Source of the DNA: Flavobacterium chryseum
Lineage (GTDB): Bacteria; Bacteroidota; Bacteroidia; Flavobacteriales; Flavobacteriaceae
DNA: 64,000 nucleotides
NCBI RefSeq assembly: GCF_004362015.1
Contig: NZ_SNWW01000007.1
Coordinates: 186,001 to 250,000 of the forward strand
Direction of reading: 5' to 3'
In this document: positions 43,476 to 52,338 of the stretch, in pieces
How positions within the stretch are numbered: position 1 is the first letter of the stretch
How the letters are laid out: every line of letters begins with the position of its first letter
Translations under genes and position numbers: made by a program
Notes under the pieces: generated by a model
Seen by the model: the letters and a program-made list of their open reading frames with translations, nothing else
Databases searched by the model: none
What the model was told of the DNA's origin: nothing

Positions 43476-45234
43476 TTTTATCAATATTCAAACTATTGGC
43501 CATCGCCATGAAAATATGGTAATATGCCGACTTATTATCATACAATTCGTCGTGCGTTCCTTGCTCTATACAATTTCCTTGTTCTAAAACTATTATGTGT
43601 GCTGCATCAATAATTTGAGATATACTGTGGGAGATTATAATAACCGTTCTGTCCTTTTTTATAGCATCCAGCGATTTCTTAATTTGTTCTGTTGCAATGG
43701 CATCTAAACTCGCCGTTGGTTCATCTAAAAAAATAATGGGCGGATTTTTAAGAAATAACCTGGCGATGGCAATTCGCTGTTGCTGGCCTCCGGAAAGTAA
43801 GTGTGCATCAGAATCATAGCCTTTTGGCAACTGCATGATTTGCTCGTGAATATAAGCTTGTTGTGCGGCTTCTATAATTTTTGATTGCGGGGCATCAGGA
43901 TTTCCGTATAAAATATTCTCGGCGATTGTACCTTTAAAAATGTGGTTTTTCTGCAAAACCAATCCAATGTTTTTGCGCAGAAAATCGGTGTTGTAATCAT
44001 TCAAATCTACTCCATCTAAATAAATTTTTCCTGACGAAGGCAAGTAGAATTTATCCAGCAAATTAATAACAGTACTTTTTCCGGCTCCACTTAATCCGAC
44101 TAAAGCAGTGGTTTCATTTGGTTTTATGGTGAAATTGATATCTGAAAGTGCTTTTGTTCCGTTTGGATAGGCAAAATCAACATTTTTAACTTCTATAAGT
44201 CCAACAATTTTTTCAGGCATATAATTTCCGCTAGTTTCTTTTTCTTTGTCAGATTCTAAAATATCAAAAAAGCCTTCAGAATAAATTAAAGCATCGTTTA
44301 CTTCATCATAAATACGATGCAACTGTCTAATAGGTGCCGAAACATTATTAAACAACATGATATGAAACATAATTGCACCAATGGTCATTGTATTATTCAA
44401 AACAAAATAAGCCGTCAGAATAATGATAATTACAACTCCGATTTGCTCAACAAAACCTTTTATACTTTCAAAAATAAAACTGGTTTTTCTGGTTTCAAGT
44501 TGATTTTCGGTCATTTCAAATTGAATTTTCTGATGACGATCTGCTTCCATCGGTTCACGAACAAACGATTTAATTACCGTTATAGATTCGATTAAACTTA
44601 TGATTCCGTTATTTTTAGTTTCACGATACGTTCGCATTCTGCGTCTAAAACCACTTAGTTTATTAGCTTGTAACTGACTGATATAAAAATAAATCGGAAT
44701 GATACACAAACTTACCAAACCTACATATACATTGGCATAAAACATCAAAACCAAAGCCACAAAAGCATTGGTAAACAAAGGCAAAATATCAATAAAGAAA
44801 TTCTGAACCAGTCTTGTTAAGCTGCTGATTCCTAAATCGATTCTGGTTTGAAGCTTTCCGCTTTCATTTTCGTTTGAAGTATAAAATTCCATTCTGTAAC
44901 TCAGGATTTTTTCGACAATTGCCTGAGAAATATCACGTGTTATAAAGATACGCAGTTTTTCTCCGTAAAATTTCTGACCAAATTGTACTATCGAATAAAC
45001 CAGTTCTTTAGAAAGTAAAACAATACTTATGATTTCTAATAAATGAAATCCTTTTGATAATGGTTCACGAGCAACCATTAAATTACTGATAGAATCTACT
45101 GTATATTTTAATATTAAAGCATTGACCTGCACTGCAAACGAACCTAAAAAAGTAAGTAATAATGTAGCAATAACCATTTTTTTGTATGGCTTAACAAAAG
45201 GCGTTATTTTTTTATAGAGTACGGATATCTGCAT
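43456..45234 (-). CDS. ABC exporter, fused membrane and ATPase domains
   Basis: A 592-residue half-transporter of the MsbA/LmrA type, working as a homo- or heterodimer in the inner membrane. The first 330 residues hold six transmembrane helices (from MVIATLLLTFLGSFAVQVNALIL). The ATPase domain has Walker A GLSGAGKST, Q-loop LVLQKNHIF, signature LSGGQQQRIAIARLFL, Walker B IIFLDEPTASLD and switch His in IISHS. The substrate could be lipid, peptide or drug; nothing nearby decides. Its coding end overlaps the convergent DUF2809 gene by 20 bp. Confidence 0.93.
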   Translation of the reverse strand: MQISVLYKKITPFVKPYKKMVIATLLLTFLGSFAVQVNALILKYTVDSISNLMVAREPLSKGFHLLEIISIVLLSKELVYSIVQFGQKFYGEKLRIFITRDISQAIVEKILSYRMEFYTSNENESGKLQTRIDLGISSLTRLVQNFFIDILPLFTNAFVALVLMFYANVYVGLVSLCIIPIYFYISQLQANKLSGFRRRMRTYRETKNNGIISLIESITVIKSFVREPMEADRHQKIQFEMTENQLETRKTSFIFESIKGFVEQIGVVIIIILTAYFVLNNTMTIGAIMFHIMLFNNVSAPIRQLHRIYDEVNDALIYSEGFFDILESDKEKETSGNYMPEKIVGLIEVKNVDFAYPNGTKALSDINFTIKPNETTALVGLSGAGKSTVINLLDKFYLPSSGKIYLDGVDLNDYNTDFLRKNIGLVLQKNHIFKGTIAENILYGNPDAPQSKIIEAAQQAYIHEQIMQLPKGYDSDAHLLSGGQQQRIAIARLFLKNPPIIFLDEPTASLDAIATEQIKKSLDAIKKDRTVIIISHSISQIIDAAHIIVLEQGNCIEQGTHDELYDNKSAYYHIFMAMANSLNIDKITQTFD

Positions 45235-45275
45235 TTATTTTGTATTTTTAGGCAACATATCAAATATAAGAATTC

Positions 45276-45283
45276 TAAATTTG
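45276..45283 (+). promoter_or_regulatory. -7 promoter element (TAAATTTG) for rdgB
   Basis: It matches TAnnTTTG, ending 37 nt before the ATG at 45321. Confidence 0.45.
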
Positions 45284-45320
45284 TGTTTCAAATTACTTAT
45301 ACATCTTTAAACTTATCATC

Positions 45321-45899
45321 ATGCAACTTGTTTTCGCATCCAACAATCACAATAAAATAAAAGAAATACAAAGCATTCTAAAAGGATCAATTCAATTATT
45401 GAGTCTTGATGAAATTGGCTGTTACGAAGAAATTCCCGAAACAGCAGACACTATTGAAGGAAACGCCATTTTGAAAGCTAATTATGTTACTGAAAAATAC
45501 GGTTATGATTGTTTTGCTGATGATACAGGTTTAGAAGTTCAGGCACTAAATGGTGAACCAGGCGTGTATTCTGCACGATATGCCGGGGAACAACGCAATG
45601 CCGATGATAATATGAATAAGCTTCTTAATGCTTTAGAAGCTCAGAATGATCGCAGCGCACAGTTTAAGACCGTTATTGCATTGAATATTAAAGGAGAACA
45701 ACATTTATTTACCGGAATTGCAAAGGGAAATATTATTTTAGAAAAAAAAGGAGATCACGGTTTTGGATATGATCCTATTTTTCAGCCCGAAAATTATGAG
45801 GAGACATTTGCAGAATTATCTTCAGATATTAAAAATAAAATTAGCCATCGGGCAAAAGCAACTGAGCAACTAATTGATTATCTGAACTCCACAAAATAA
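45321..45899 (+). CDS. rdgB: Non-canonical purine NTP pyrophosphatase (RdgB/HAM1)
   Basis: A 192-residue homodimeric house-cleaning enzyme that hydrolyses dITP, XTP and ITP to the monophosphates, keeping deaminated purines out of DNA and RNA. Family motifs are FASNNHNKIKEI near the start, FADDTGLEVQALNGEPGVYSARYAG in the middle, and GFGYDPIFQP and SHRAKA near the end, all in order and at normal length. It is transcribed alone between the divergent ABC exporter and the helicase. Confidence 0.96.
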   Translation: MQLVFASNNHNKIKEIQSILKGSIQLLSLDEIGCYEEIPETADTIEGNAILKANYVTEKYGYDCFADDTGLEVQALNGEPGVYSARYAGEQRNADDNMNKLLNALEAQNDRSAQFKTVIALNIKGEQHLFTGIAKGNIILEKKGDHGFGYDPIFQPENYEETFAELSSDIKNKISHRAKATEQLIDYLNSTK

Positions 45900-46074
45900 T
45901 TGTTTAAAATAAAACATTTTATAGCCTAAAATTTATATTTCATGACGTTTTTTTTATCGAAATTCCGCAATTTCATCTAAAAATGATTTTGCATTAAACA
46001 TAACATTTTGAAAATCAAATCATAACAAATACATAATTCTTAAAATAGCATTAGTTTATCTGAATAATTAACAG

Positions 46075-46082
46075 TAATTTTG
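46075..46082 (+). promoter_or_regulatory. -7 promoter element (TAATTTTG) for the DEAD-box helicase
   Basis: It matches TAnnTTTG and is followed by CACCC (TTTGCACCC), ending 21 nt before the ATG at 46104. It lies across the upstream TTG at 46080, so that codon cannot be the start. Confidence 0.55.
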
Positions 46083-46103
46083 CACCCTATTTTAAATACA
46101 TAT

Positions 46104-48032
46104 ATGAATAAATTTGAACAATTAGGATTGAATGAATCGTTACTGAAGGCGATTTTAGATCTAGGATTTGAGAATCCGTCAGAAGTACAGGAAAAAGCGA
46201 TTCCCCTATTATTGGAAAAAGACACGGATATGGTTGCGTTGGCTCAGACAGGGACAGGGAAAACGGCAGCTTTCGGTTTTCCGCTAATTCAAAAAATTGA
46301 TGCTGACAACAGGAATACACAAGCATTAGTTTTATCGCCAACACGAGAACTTTGTTTACAGATTACCAACGAACTTAAAAACTACTCAAAATACGAGAAA
46401 GGTATTAATGTGGTAGCAGTTTACGGCGGGGCTAGTATTACAGAGCAAGCTAGGGACATTAAAAGAGGAGCACAAATTATTGTAGCAACTCCAGGAAGAA
46501 TGCAAGACATGATTAACAGAGGTTTAGTAAACATTAAAAATATAGATTACTGTATTCTTGATGAGGCTGACGAAATGTTGAACATGGGATTTTATGAGGA
46601 TATCGTTTCGATTTTATCAGATACTCCGGATCAAAAAAGTACATGGTTGTTCTCTGCAACTATGCCACAAGAGGTTGCCAGAATTGCAAAACAATTTATG
46701 AGCGACCCGGTTGAAATTACTGTTGGAGCTAAGAACTCAGGTTCTGCAACAGTTTCTCACGAATTTTACTTAGTAAACGCTCGTGATCGTTACGAAGCTT
46801 TAAAACGTTTAGCCGATGCAAACCCGGATATTTTCTCTGTGGTTTTCTGTCGTACTAAAAGAGATACACAAGCTGTAGCTGAAAAATTAATTGAAGATGG
46901 ATACAGTGCTGCTGCATTGCACGGAGATTTATCTCAGGCGCAACGTGATGGTGTAATGAAATCTTTCCGTGGAAGACAAATTCAGATGCTTGTTGCTACT
47001 GACGTTGCTGCACGTGGTATTGACGTTGATAATATTACTCACGTAGTAAATTACCAACTTCCTGACGAAATTGAAACTTACAATCACCGTTCTGGACGTA
47101 CTGGTAGAGCTGGAAAATTAGGAACTTCTATTGTAATTGTTACAAAAAGTGAGTTGCGTAAAATTTCTTCTATCGAAAGAATCATCAAACAAAAATTTGA
47201 AGAAAAAACGATCCCATCTGGAATCGAAATCTGCGAAATTCAATTATTGCACTTAGCGACTAAAATTAAAGATACTGAAGTTGATCACGAAATTGACAAC
47301 TATTTACCAGCTATTAACAATGTTCTTGAAGGTTTATCTAAAGAAGAATTGATTAAGAAAATGGTTTCAGTAGAATTTAATCGTTTTATTGCTTACTATA
47401 AAAAGAACAGAGATATTTCTAATCAGTCTTCAGGTTCTGAAAGACGTGAAAGAGGTGATTCTGAGCCAAGAGAATTCAATAATAACGGAGCAGTTCGTTA
47501 TTTCGTAAACATTGGTTCAAGAGACAACTTCGATTGGATGACACTTAAAGATTACTTGAAAGAAACATTAGACTTAGGTCGTGATGACGTTTTCAAAGTA
47601 GATGTAAAAGAAGGTTTCTCTTTCTTTAACACTGATCCTGAGCACACTGAAAAAGTAATGGAAGTATTAAACAACGTACAATTAGAAGGACGTCGTATTA
47701 ATGTTGAAATTTCTAAAAATGATGGTGGCGGAAGACGTGACCATAACGGACGTAGCGGCGGTGGCGCGGGACGTAGTTCTGCACCAAGACGCGAAGGCGG
47801 AGGAAGTTTCGGACCAAGACGTGAAGGTTCTGGTGGCGGAGGTTTTAGAAGCGACAGAAACTCTGCTCCTAGAGAAGGTGGTTTCAGAAGTGACAGAAGC
47901 TCATCTGCTCCAAAAAGAGAAGGTGGTTTTAGAAGTTCTGCTCCAAGAAGTGAAGGTAGTTCAGAAAGAGCTCCTAGACGTTCAGAAAGCTCTGGTGATT
48001 CGCCAAGACCAAGAAGACCAAGAAGAGATTAA
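46104..48032 (+). CDS. DEAD-box RNA helicase with DbpA-type RNA-binding domain and RG/S-rich tail
   Basis: A 642-residue ATP-dependent RNA helicase of the DeaD/CsdA type. The start is the ATG at 46104. All helicase motifs are present: Q motif, AQTGTGKTAAF, PTRELCLQ, TPGRMQD, DEADEML, FSATMP, VATDVAARGID and HRSGRTGRAG. A DbpA-like RNA-binding domain follows (about 475-550, RYFVNIGSRDNFDWMTLKDYL). The last 90 residues are a disordered Arg/Gly/Ser repeat tail with PRREGG, GGFRSDR and SAPKREGG units. Such proteins help ribosome assembly and mRNA unwinding, often in the cold. Confidence 0.95.
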   Translation: MNKFEQLGLNESLLKAILDLGFENPSEVQEKAIPLLLEKDTDMVALAQTGTGKTAAFGFPLIQKIDADNRNTQALVLSPTRELCLQITNELKNYSKYEKGINVVAVYGGASITEQARDIKRGAQIIVATPGRMQDMINRGLVNIKNIDYCILDEADEMLNMGFYEDIVSILSDTPDQKSTWLFSATMPQEVARIAKQFMSDPVEITVGAKNSGSATVSHEFYLVNARDRYEALKRLADANPDIFSVVFCRTKRDTQAVAEKLIEDGYSAAALHGDLSQAQRDGVMKSFRGRQIQMLVATDVAARGIDVDNITHVVNYQLPDEIETYNHRSGRTGRAGKLGTSIVIVTKSELRKISSIERIIKQKFEEKTIPSGIEICEIQLLHLATKIKDTEVDHEIDNYLPAINNVLEGLSKEELIKKMVSVEFNRFIAYYKKNRDISNQSSGSERRERGDSEPREFNNNGAVRYFVNIGSRDNFDWMTLKDYLKETLDLGRDDVFKVDVKEGFSFFNTDPEHTEKVMEVLNNVQLEGRRINVEISKNDGGGRRDHNGRSGGGAGRSSAPRREGGGSFGPRREGSGGGGFRSDRNSAPREGGFRSDRSSSAPKREGGFRSSAPRSEGSSERAPRRSESSGDSPRPRRPRRD

Positions 48033-48064
48033 TCCTCTTTGTTAATTTTCTTATAATTATATTC

Positions 48065-48141
48065 GAAGACTGCGAAATATTTAATCCCTATTTAGTACTT
48101 TTAGTGCTTTAAATCAGGATATGAAATATTTCGCAGTTTTC
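48065..48141 (+). promoter_or_regulatory. Long-range hairpin spanning the start of the next gene
   Basis: An 18-bp inverted repeat with one mismatch (48065-48082 with 48124-48141, core CTGCGAAATATTT) has a 41-nt loop. The right arm begins at codon 2 of the gene at 48121, so the start codon sits at the base of the stem. It could limit translation if both arms are on the mRNA. A near-match promoter element (TACTTTTA, 48095-48102) inside the loop may exclude the left arm from the transcript. Confidence 0.45.
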
Positions 48142-48894
48142 TTTTTTACCCTACTATCAGCCGTTGGTTTTGCGCAAGACACAGAATCTACTGTTCCGCA
48201 AAGAGTTTCTGGTTATATTATTAACGATAATAGTAAACAACCTCTTCCTAACGTAAATATCATCAATACAAACAAAGTTCGCGGCGCCATGTCTGATGCT
48301 AAAGGATACTTTGAAATTGATGTTCAGGTCAACGACACTATTCACTTTTCTCTATTAGGATTTCAGTCCTTAAGAATCAGAGTAACAAATGACTGGATAA
48401 AAAACAAAATCACAAGAATACAGTTAACTGAAAAAGCAATTGCACTTGAAGAAGTTGTCATTGCTCCTTTTAACTTAACAGGATATCTTGAAGTCGATTC
48501 CAAATTAATTCCAACTAAAGAAAATTACCGTTACAGTATTTCAGGCCTTACACAAGGTTATGAAGCTGGTGAATATTCTCCAAATGCGTTTGGAAAAGTA
48601 TTAGGATCTATCTTTAATCCTGCCGATGTATTATATGGTTTTTTTGGAAAAAATGGTAGAGAACTCAAGAAATTAAAAGAAATGCGAAAGGATGATACTG
48701 TTAGAAATCTTTTAGAATCAAAATATGACAGAGAAACGGTTTCTGTTCTTTTAGGTGTAAGTAAAGATGAAATTCCTGAAATCCTGCAGCGTTGTAACTA
48801 TTCTGACGCTTTTATTCAGGAAGCAAACGATTTACAAATTATGGACGCTATTAGTGCCTGTTATGAACAATACAAAGTCTTGAAACGTAATTAG
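48121..48894 (+). CDS. Secreted carboxypeptidase-like regulatory-domain protein
   Basis: A 257-residue exported protein: signal peptide (ending VGFAQD), then a carboxypeptidase-D regulatory-like beta-sandwich (about residues 28-105; VSGYIINDNSKQPLPNVNIINTNKVRG, TIHFSLLGFQSLRI) as found at the N-terminus of SusC-type transporters. It is followed by an alpha-helical domain of unknown type (KKLKEMRKDDTVRNLLESKYDRETV). No TonB plug or barrel follows, so it is not a transporter. It probably acts in the periplasm or outer membrane; role unknown. A hairpin covers its start region and a terminator follows. Confidence 0.82.
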   Translation: MKYFAVFFFTLLSAVGFAQDTESTVPQRVSGYIINDNSKQPLPNVNIINTNKVRGAMSDAKGYFEIDVQVNDTIHFSLLGFQSLRIRVTNDWIKNKITRIQLTEKAIALEEVVIAPFNLTGYLEVDSKLIPTKENYRYSISGLTQGYEAGEYSPNAFGKVLGSIFNPADVLYGFFGKNGRELKKLKEMRKDDTVRNLLESKYDRETVSVLLGVSKDEIPEILQRCNYSDAFIQEANDLQIMDAISACYEQYKVLKRN

Positions 48895-48923
48895 AATACT
48901 TTCAAAAAATATAAAATATTTAA

Positions 48924-48958
48924 ATCCTCAGTTACAATTTGTAAAGAGGATTTTTTTT
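48924..48958 (+). terminator. Terminator of the regulatory-domain protein gene
   Basis: The outer stem AAATCCTC/GAGGATTT (48924-48931 with 48948-48955) and inner stem TTACA/TGTAA form a hairpin followed by a T-run to 48960, 30 bp after the stop. Confidence 0.78.
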
Positions 48959-48988
48959 TAAACCTATTTTAAATAAAAAACAAAAACT

Positions 48989-49327
48989 ATGTCTGGTATA
49001 CCTTTTCAAACAATTGACTGGAATCAAATTGCAAAAACAGAACATGTAGGAGAAACCGGAATTGCTTATTGGCAAACATTACAATTAGGAGGTTTACGCA
49101 TTCGAAAAGTTACTTATTCTGAAAATTATAGTGCTGATCATTGGTGCCAAAAAGGACATATTGTGCATTGCCTGGAAGGAGATTTTATAAGTGAATTGGA
49201 AAATGGAGAAAAATTCGAACTTTCGAAAGGAATGACTTATGTAGTTTCTGATGATGTAAGCTCTCACCGCTCTATCACTACAAAAGGTGTGACGTTATTA
49301 ATAATTGATGGAGATTTTTTAAAATAA
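48989..49327 (+). CDS. Small cupin protein with DHWC motif
   Basis: A 112-residue single-domain cupin. The metal-binding cupin motifs are partly recognisable: ADHWCQKGHIVHCLEGDF holds the histidines and Cys, and YVVSDDVSSHRSIT forms the second motif. This matches a small group of DHCW-motif cupin proteins whose activity is not characterised. No signal peptide. It is transcribed in the same direction as the following 36-residue gene, 73 bp away. Confidence 0.78.
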   Translation: MSGIPFQTIDWNQIAKTEHVGETGIAYWQTLQLGGLRIRKVTYSENYSADHWCQKGHIVHCLEGDFISELENGEKFELSKGMTYVVSDDVSSHRSITTKGVTLLIIDGDFLK

Positions 49328-49400
49328 TATTCCAAAAAAATCAAAATATTATATTTACATTTACTTACAAACAAAAAGAAAATAACTAAATTTTAATATC

Positions 49401-49511
49401 ATGGCAAAGAGTCAAGACGCTAAAAAAACGGTAAAAAAAGAACCGTTGAAAACAGCTAAAGAAAAGAAAGAAGAAAAGAGAGAAAAGAAAAATTCTCCTA
49501 AAAGAGATTAA
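49401..49511 (+). CDS. 36-residue highly charged, lysine-rich peptide gene
   Basis: ATG at 49401 to TAA at 49509-49511, encoding 36 residues (starts MAKSQDAKKTVKKEPLK, ends KKNSPKRD) with about half Lys/Arg/Glu. The composition suggests a disordered RNA-, DNA- or ribosome-associated protein. Supporting signs: a spaced leader with A-rich AAAAAGAAAATAAC before the ATG, a TACATTTA near-match to TAnnTTTG at 49356-49363, and a large hairpin immediately after the stop. I recall no named family. Confidence 0.55.
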   Translation: MAKSQDAKKTVKKEPLKTAKEKKEEKREKKNSPKRD

Positions 49512-49520
49512 AGAAGTAAG

Positions 49521-49577
49521 CAGTGTTCAGTTTTTTAGTTTTCAGTAAAAACTACCAACTAAAAAAACTGAACACTG
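49521..49577. terminator. Long hairpin between the 36-residue gene and pepD
   Basis: A 20-bp stem with one bulged A (49521-49540 with 49557-49577, core AGTGTTCAGTTTTTTAGTT) and a 16-nt loop, between convergent genes 10 and 8 bp away. It can serve both as terminator. The sequence also resembles a repeated intergenic unit (CAGTTTTTTAGTTTTCAGT). Confidence 0.72.
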
Positions 49578-49585
49578 AAGTACTG

Positions 49586-51046
49586 TTATTTAACCGGAAT
49601 ATTCGAAAGAATTTCTAATACGAATTTCCAATATTTTTGAGCTGATGAAATACTTGCTCTTTCATCAGGAGAATGCGCTCCGTGAATCGTTGGTCCAAAA
49701 GAAATCATATCCATTTCAGGATAATTTGTTCCTAAAATCCCACATTCTAAACCTGCGTGACAAGCTACAACTTTTGGCTTTTCGTTGTTTTGCTTTTCAT
49801 AAATTCCAACCAAAGTATCTAAAATTTCAGAATTTACATTTGGTGTCCAACCCGGATAAGATCCTGAAAGTTCTACTTCACAACCTACTAATTCAAAAGC
49901 AGAACGCAACGAATTAGCCAAATCAAATTTTGAAGTTTCTACAGAAGAACGTGTTAAACATCCCACTAAAATTTCACCATCCTTTACGATTACACGAGCA
50001 ATATTGTTTGAAGTTTCTACTAAATCAGCCATGTCAGCACTCATTCTGTACACTCCATTATGTGCCGCATAAATTGCTCTAATGATTCCTTCCTGAACAC
50101 CAAGATCCATTACTTTTTCCGGTAAATCGCATTTTACGATTTCGATAGTAAGATTTGGTTCTGTTGTTTTGTATTCAGCTTTTATATCGTTGATAATTTC
50201 CTGCATATCAAAAATATAAGCCTCATCAAACATTTCTGAAATGATCACTTTTGCAACGCTTTCTCTCGGAATTGCATTTCTCAAACTTCCTCCGTTAATC
50301 TCTGCCACTTGCAAACCGAAGTTTTCAAAAGCATCAAATAACAAACGGTTCATGATTTTATTTGCGTTTCCTAATCCTTTATGAATATCCATTCCTGAAT
50401 GACCTCCATTAAGACCTTTTACGGTAATAATATGCCCCACAGAGCCTTCCGGAACTTCTTCTTCGTGATACGTTCTTGTAGCGGTTACATCGATTCCACC
50501 AGCGCAACCAATATCTATTTCATCATCTTCTTCAGTATCCAGATTTAATAAAATCTGACCTTGAAGAATTCCTCCTTTAAGGTTTAAAGCGCCCGTCATT
50601 CCAGTTTCTTCATCAATTGTAAACAACGCTTCAATTGCAGGATGCGGAATATCTTTGCTTTCTAAAATAGCCATAATTGTTGCTACTCCAAGTCCGTTAT
50701 CAGCACCAAGCGTAGTGCCGCGAGCGCGAACCCAGTCACCATCAACATACATATCAATTCCCTGGGTATCGAAATCAAAAACGGTATCAGCATTTTTTTG
50801 ATGTACCATATCAAGATGTCCTTGAAGTACGATTGCTTTACGGTTTTCCATTCCCGGAGTTGCCGGTTTTCTTATAATTACATTTCGAATATCGTCTTCA
50901 AAAGTTTCTAAACCTAAGCTATTTCCAAAGTTTTTCATAAACTCAATTACACGGTCTTCTTTCTTTGACGGACGCGGAACTGCATTTAAATCTGCAAATT
51001 TATTCCACAGTGCTTTTGGTTCCAGATTTCTTATTTCCTGACTCAT
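49586..51046 (-). CDS. pepD: Aminoacyl-histidine dipeptidase (M20 family)
   Basis: A 486-residue cytoplasmic zinc dipeptidase that hydrolyses Xaa-His dipeptides such as carnosine. M20 landmarks are LQGHLDMVHQK (His and Asp metal ligands), LGADNGLGVATIMA, FTIDEETGMTGA (general base Glu pair) and SFGPTIHGAHSPDERASI (last His). Length matches E. coli PepD (485). The start is the ATG at 51044-51046 (MSQEIRNLEPKALW); an upstream in-frame TTG at 51070 would lie at or before the transcription start implied by the promoter at 51081-51088. Confidence 0.94.
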   Translation of the reverse strand: MSQEIRNLEPKALWNKFADLNAVPRPSKKEDRVIEFMKNFGNSLGLETFEDDIRNVIIRKPATPGMENRKAIVLQGHLDMVHQKNADTVFDFDTQGIDMYVDGDWVRARGTTLGADNGLGVATIMAILESKDIPHPAIEALFTIDEETGMTGALNLKGGILQGQILLNLDTEEDDEIDIGCAGGIDVTATRTYHEEEVPEGSVGHIITVKGLNGGHSGMDIHKGLGNANKIMNRLLFDAFENFGLQVAEINGGSLRNAIPRESVAKVIISEMFDEAYIFDMQEIINDIKAEYKTTEPNLTIEIVKCDLPEKVMDLGVQEGIIRAIYAAHNGVYRMSADMADLVETSNNIARVIVKDGEILVGCLTRSSVETSKFDLANSLRSAFELVGCEVELSGSYPGWTPNVNSEILDTLVGIYEKQNNEKPKVVACHAGLECGILGTNYPEMDMISFGPTIHGAHSPDERASISSAQKYWKFVLEILSNIPVK

Positions 51047-51080
51047 TATATTTTGTTTGAAGTTTAACAATTAAGAGTTC

Positions 51081-51088
51081 CAAAGTTA
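51081..51088 (-). promoter_or_regulatory. -7 promoter element (TAACTTTG) for pepD
   Basis: It matches TAnnTTTG on the minus strand, ending 34 nt before the ATG. A near-copy, AAACTTTG, lies eight bases upstream. Confidence 0.45.
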
Positions 51089-51135
51089 CAAAGTTTATAT
51101 TTTTTTTAGCCTTGTAAACGTATTTAAAATTTTTC

Positions 51136-51214
51136 GCCACGAATTGCAAAAATATTTTCTTTTTTATAACATTAAACAAATTAATAATTAGTGAAAATTC
51201 GTGGAATTCGTGGC
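51136..51214. repeat. GCCACGAATT palindromic repeat, copy A
   Basis: Ends GCCACGAATT (51136-51145) and AATTCGTGGC (51205-51214) form a perfect 10-bp terminal inverted repeat. The right end extends inward as GTGAAAATTCGTGG (51191-51204), which matches the left end of copy B. It lies 56 bp upstream of the DUF3810 gene. Confidence 0.7.
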
Positions 51215-51270
51215 TAACTTTTTTTATCAATCAATATTGTATTTATATTTACGTAATCAAAATTTAAACT

Positions 51271-52332
51271 GTGAAATCAAAATACATCTTACCTTTATTA
51301 TTTCTCGTACAGATTATCATTTTAAAGATTCTACCGTTTTTTCCGGAATTTATAGAACGTTTTTACAGCAACGGATTATATCTAAAAATTTCTCACTTTT
51401 CAAGAATAGTTTTAGGCAGAATTCCGTTTTCTGTTGGTGATTGTATTTACTCTATTTTGATTTTATTACTTATACGATGGTTTTGGAAAGTTCGAAAAAC
51501 ATGGAAGCTGGAATGGAAAGATAATATCTTGAGAATTTTAAGTTGTGTTTCTGTATTTTATTTCTTTTTTCATTTATTATGGGCATTCAATTATTACAGA
51601 GAACCTCTTTTCGAAAAAATGAAAATTCAAAGAGAATATACTGATGCTGAATTATTAGCTTTCACAAAAAAGTTAATCGTTAAAACAAATGAAATTCAGT
51701 TTCAGATAACAAAAAATGACAGCGCTAAAATCGTTTTTCCTTACTCTCAAAACGAAGCTTTCAAAATGAATTTAAACGGATATAATAATCTGGCTAAAGA
51801 ACAGCCGTATTTTAAATATGAAATTTTAAGCGTTAAAAAATCACTTTTCAGCCTGCCCTTAACTTATATGGGTTTTGGGGGTTATCTAAATCCGTTTACG
51901 AATGAAGCTCAGGTAAATGATTTGATGCCAATGTATAATTTTCCACTTACAAGTTGCCATGAAATGGCGCATCAAATAGGATTTGCAAGCGAGAGTGAAT
52001 GCAATTTTATTGGAGTTTTAGCATCCGTTAAAAACAATAATTTATATTATCAATATTCCGGTTATAGTTTTGCTTTGCGTTATTGTTTGGGAATTTGGCA
52101 AATGAAAAATAAGAAAGTTTTCAATCAATTGAAAAAAACGGTTCATGTTGGAATTCTAAAAAACTATCAGGAAAGCCATGATTTCTGGAAGCAATATGAC
52201 ACTTTTATTGACAAAGGATTTCATATTCTCTATGATAACTTTTTAAAAACAAACAATCAAAAGGATGGTATGGAAAGCTACAGCAAATTTGTAGATTTAA
52301 TGGTGAATTATTATAAGACTCGAAAATTGTAA
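51271..52332 (+). CDS. DUF3810 family membrane protein with HExxH zinc-protease motif, GTG start
   Basis: A 353-residue protein with three N-terminal hydrophobic helices (about residues 5-22, 55-70 and 88-105) and an extracytoplasmic domain holding H230-E-M-A-H234 and E241 (HEMAHQIGFASESEC). This is a metallopeptidase-type zinc site typical of DUF3810. Proteolysis is plausible but not established. The start is GTG at 51271: an in-frame TAA lies at 51265-51267, and the next ATG would remove the membrane helices. The gene is bracketed by two copies of the same palindromic repeat (51136-51214 and 52339-52429). Confidence 0.85.
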   Translation: MKSKYILPLLFLVQIIILKILPFFPEFIERFYSNGLYLKISHFSRIVLGRIPFSVGDCIYSILILLLIRWFWKVRKTWKLEWKDNILRILSCVSVFYFFFHLLWAFNYYREPLFEKMKIQREYTDAELLAFTKKLIVKTNEIQFQITKNDSAKIVFPYSQNEAFKMNLNGYNNLAKEQPYFKYEILSVKKSLFSLPLTYMGFGGYLNPFTNEAQVNDLMPMYNFPLTSCHEMAHQIGFASESECNFIGVLASVKNNNLYYQYSGYSFALRYCLGIWQMKNKKVFNQLKKTVHVGILKNYQESHDFWKQYDTFIDKGFHILYDNFLKTNNQKDGMESYSKFVDLMVNYYKTRKL

Positions 52333-52338
52333 AGATTT

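Noticed and set aside
47701..48045. 114-residue frame overlapping the helicase tail
   Set aside because: It is the +1 shadow of the RG/S-rich tail, low in complexity, with no separate start signal.
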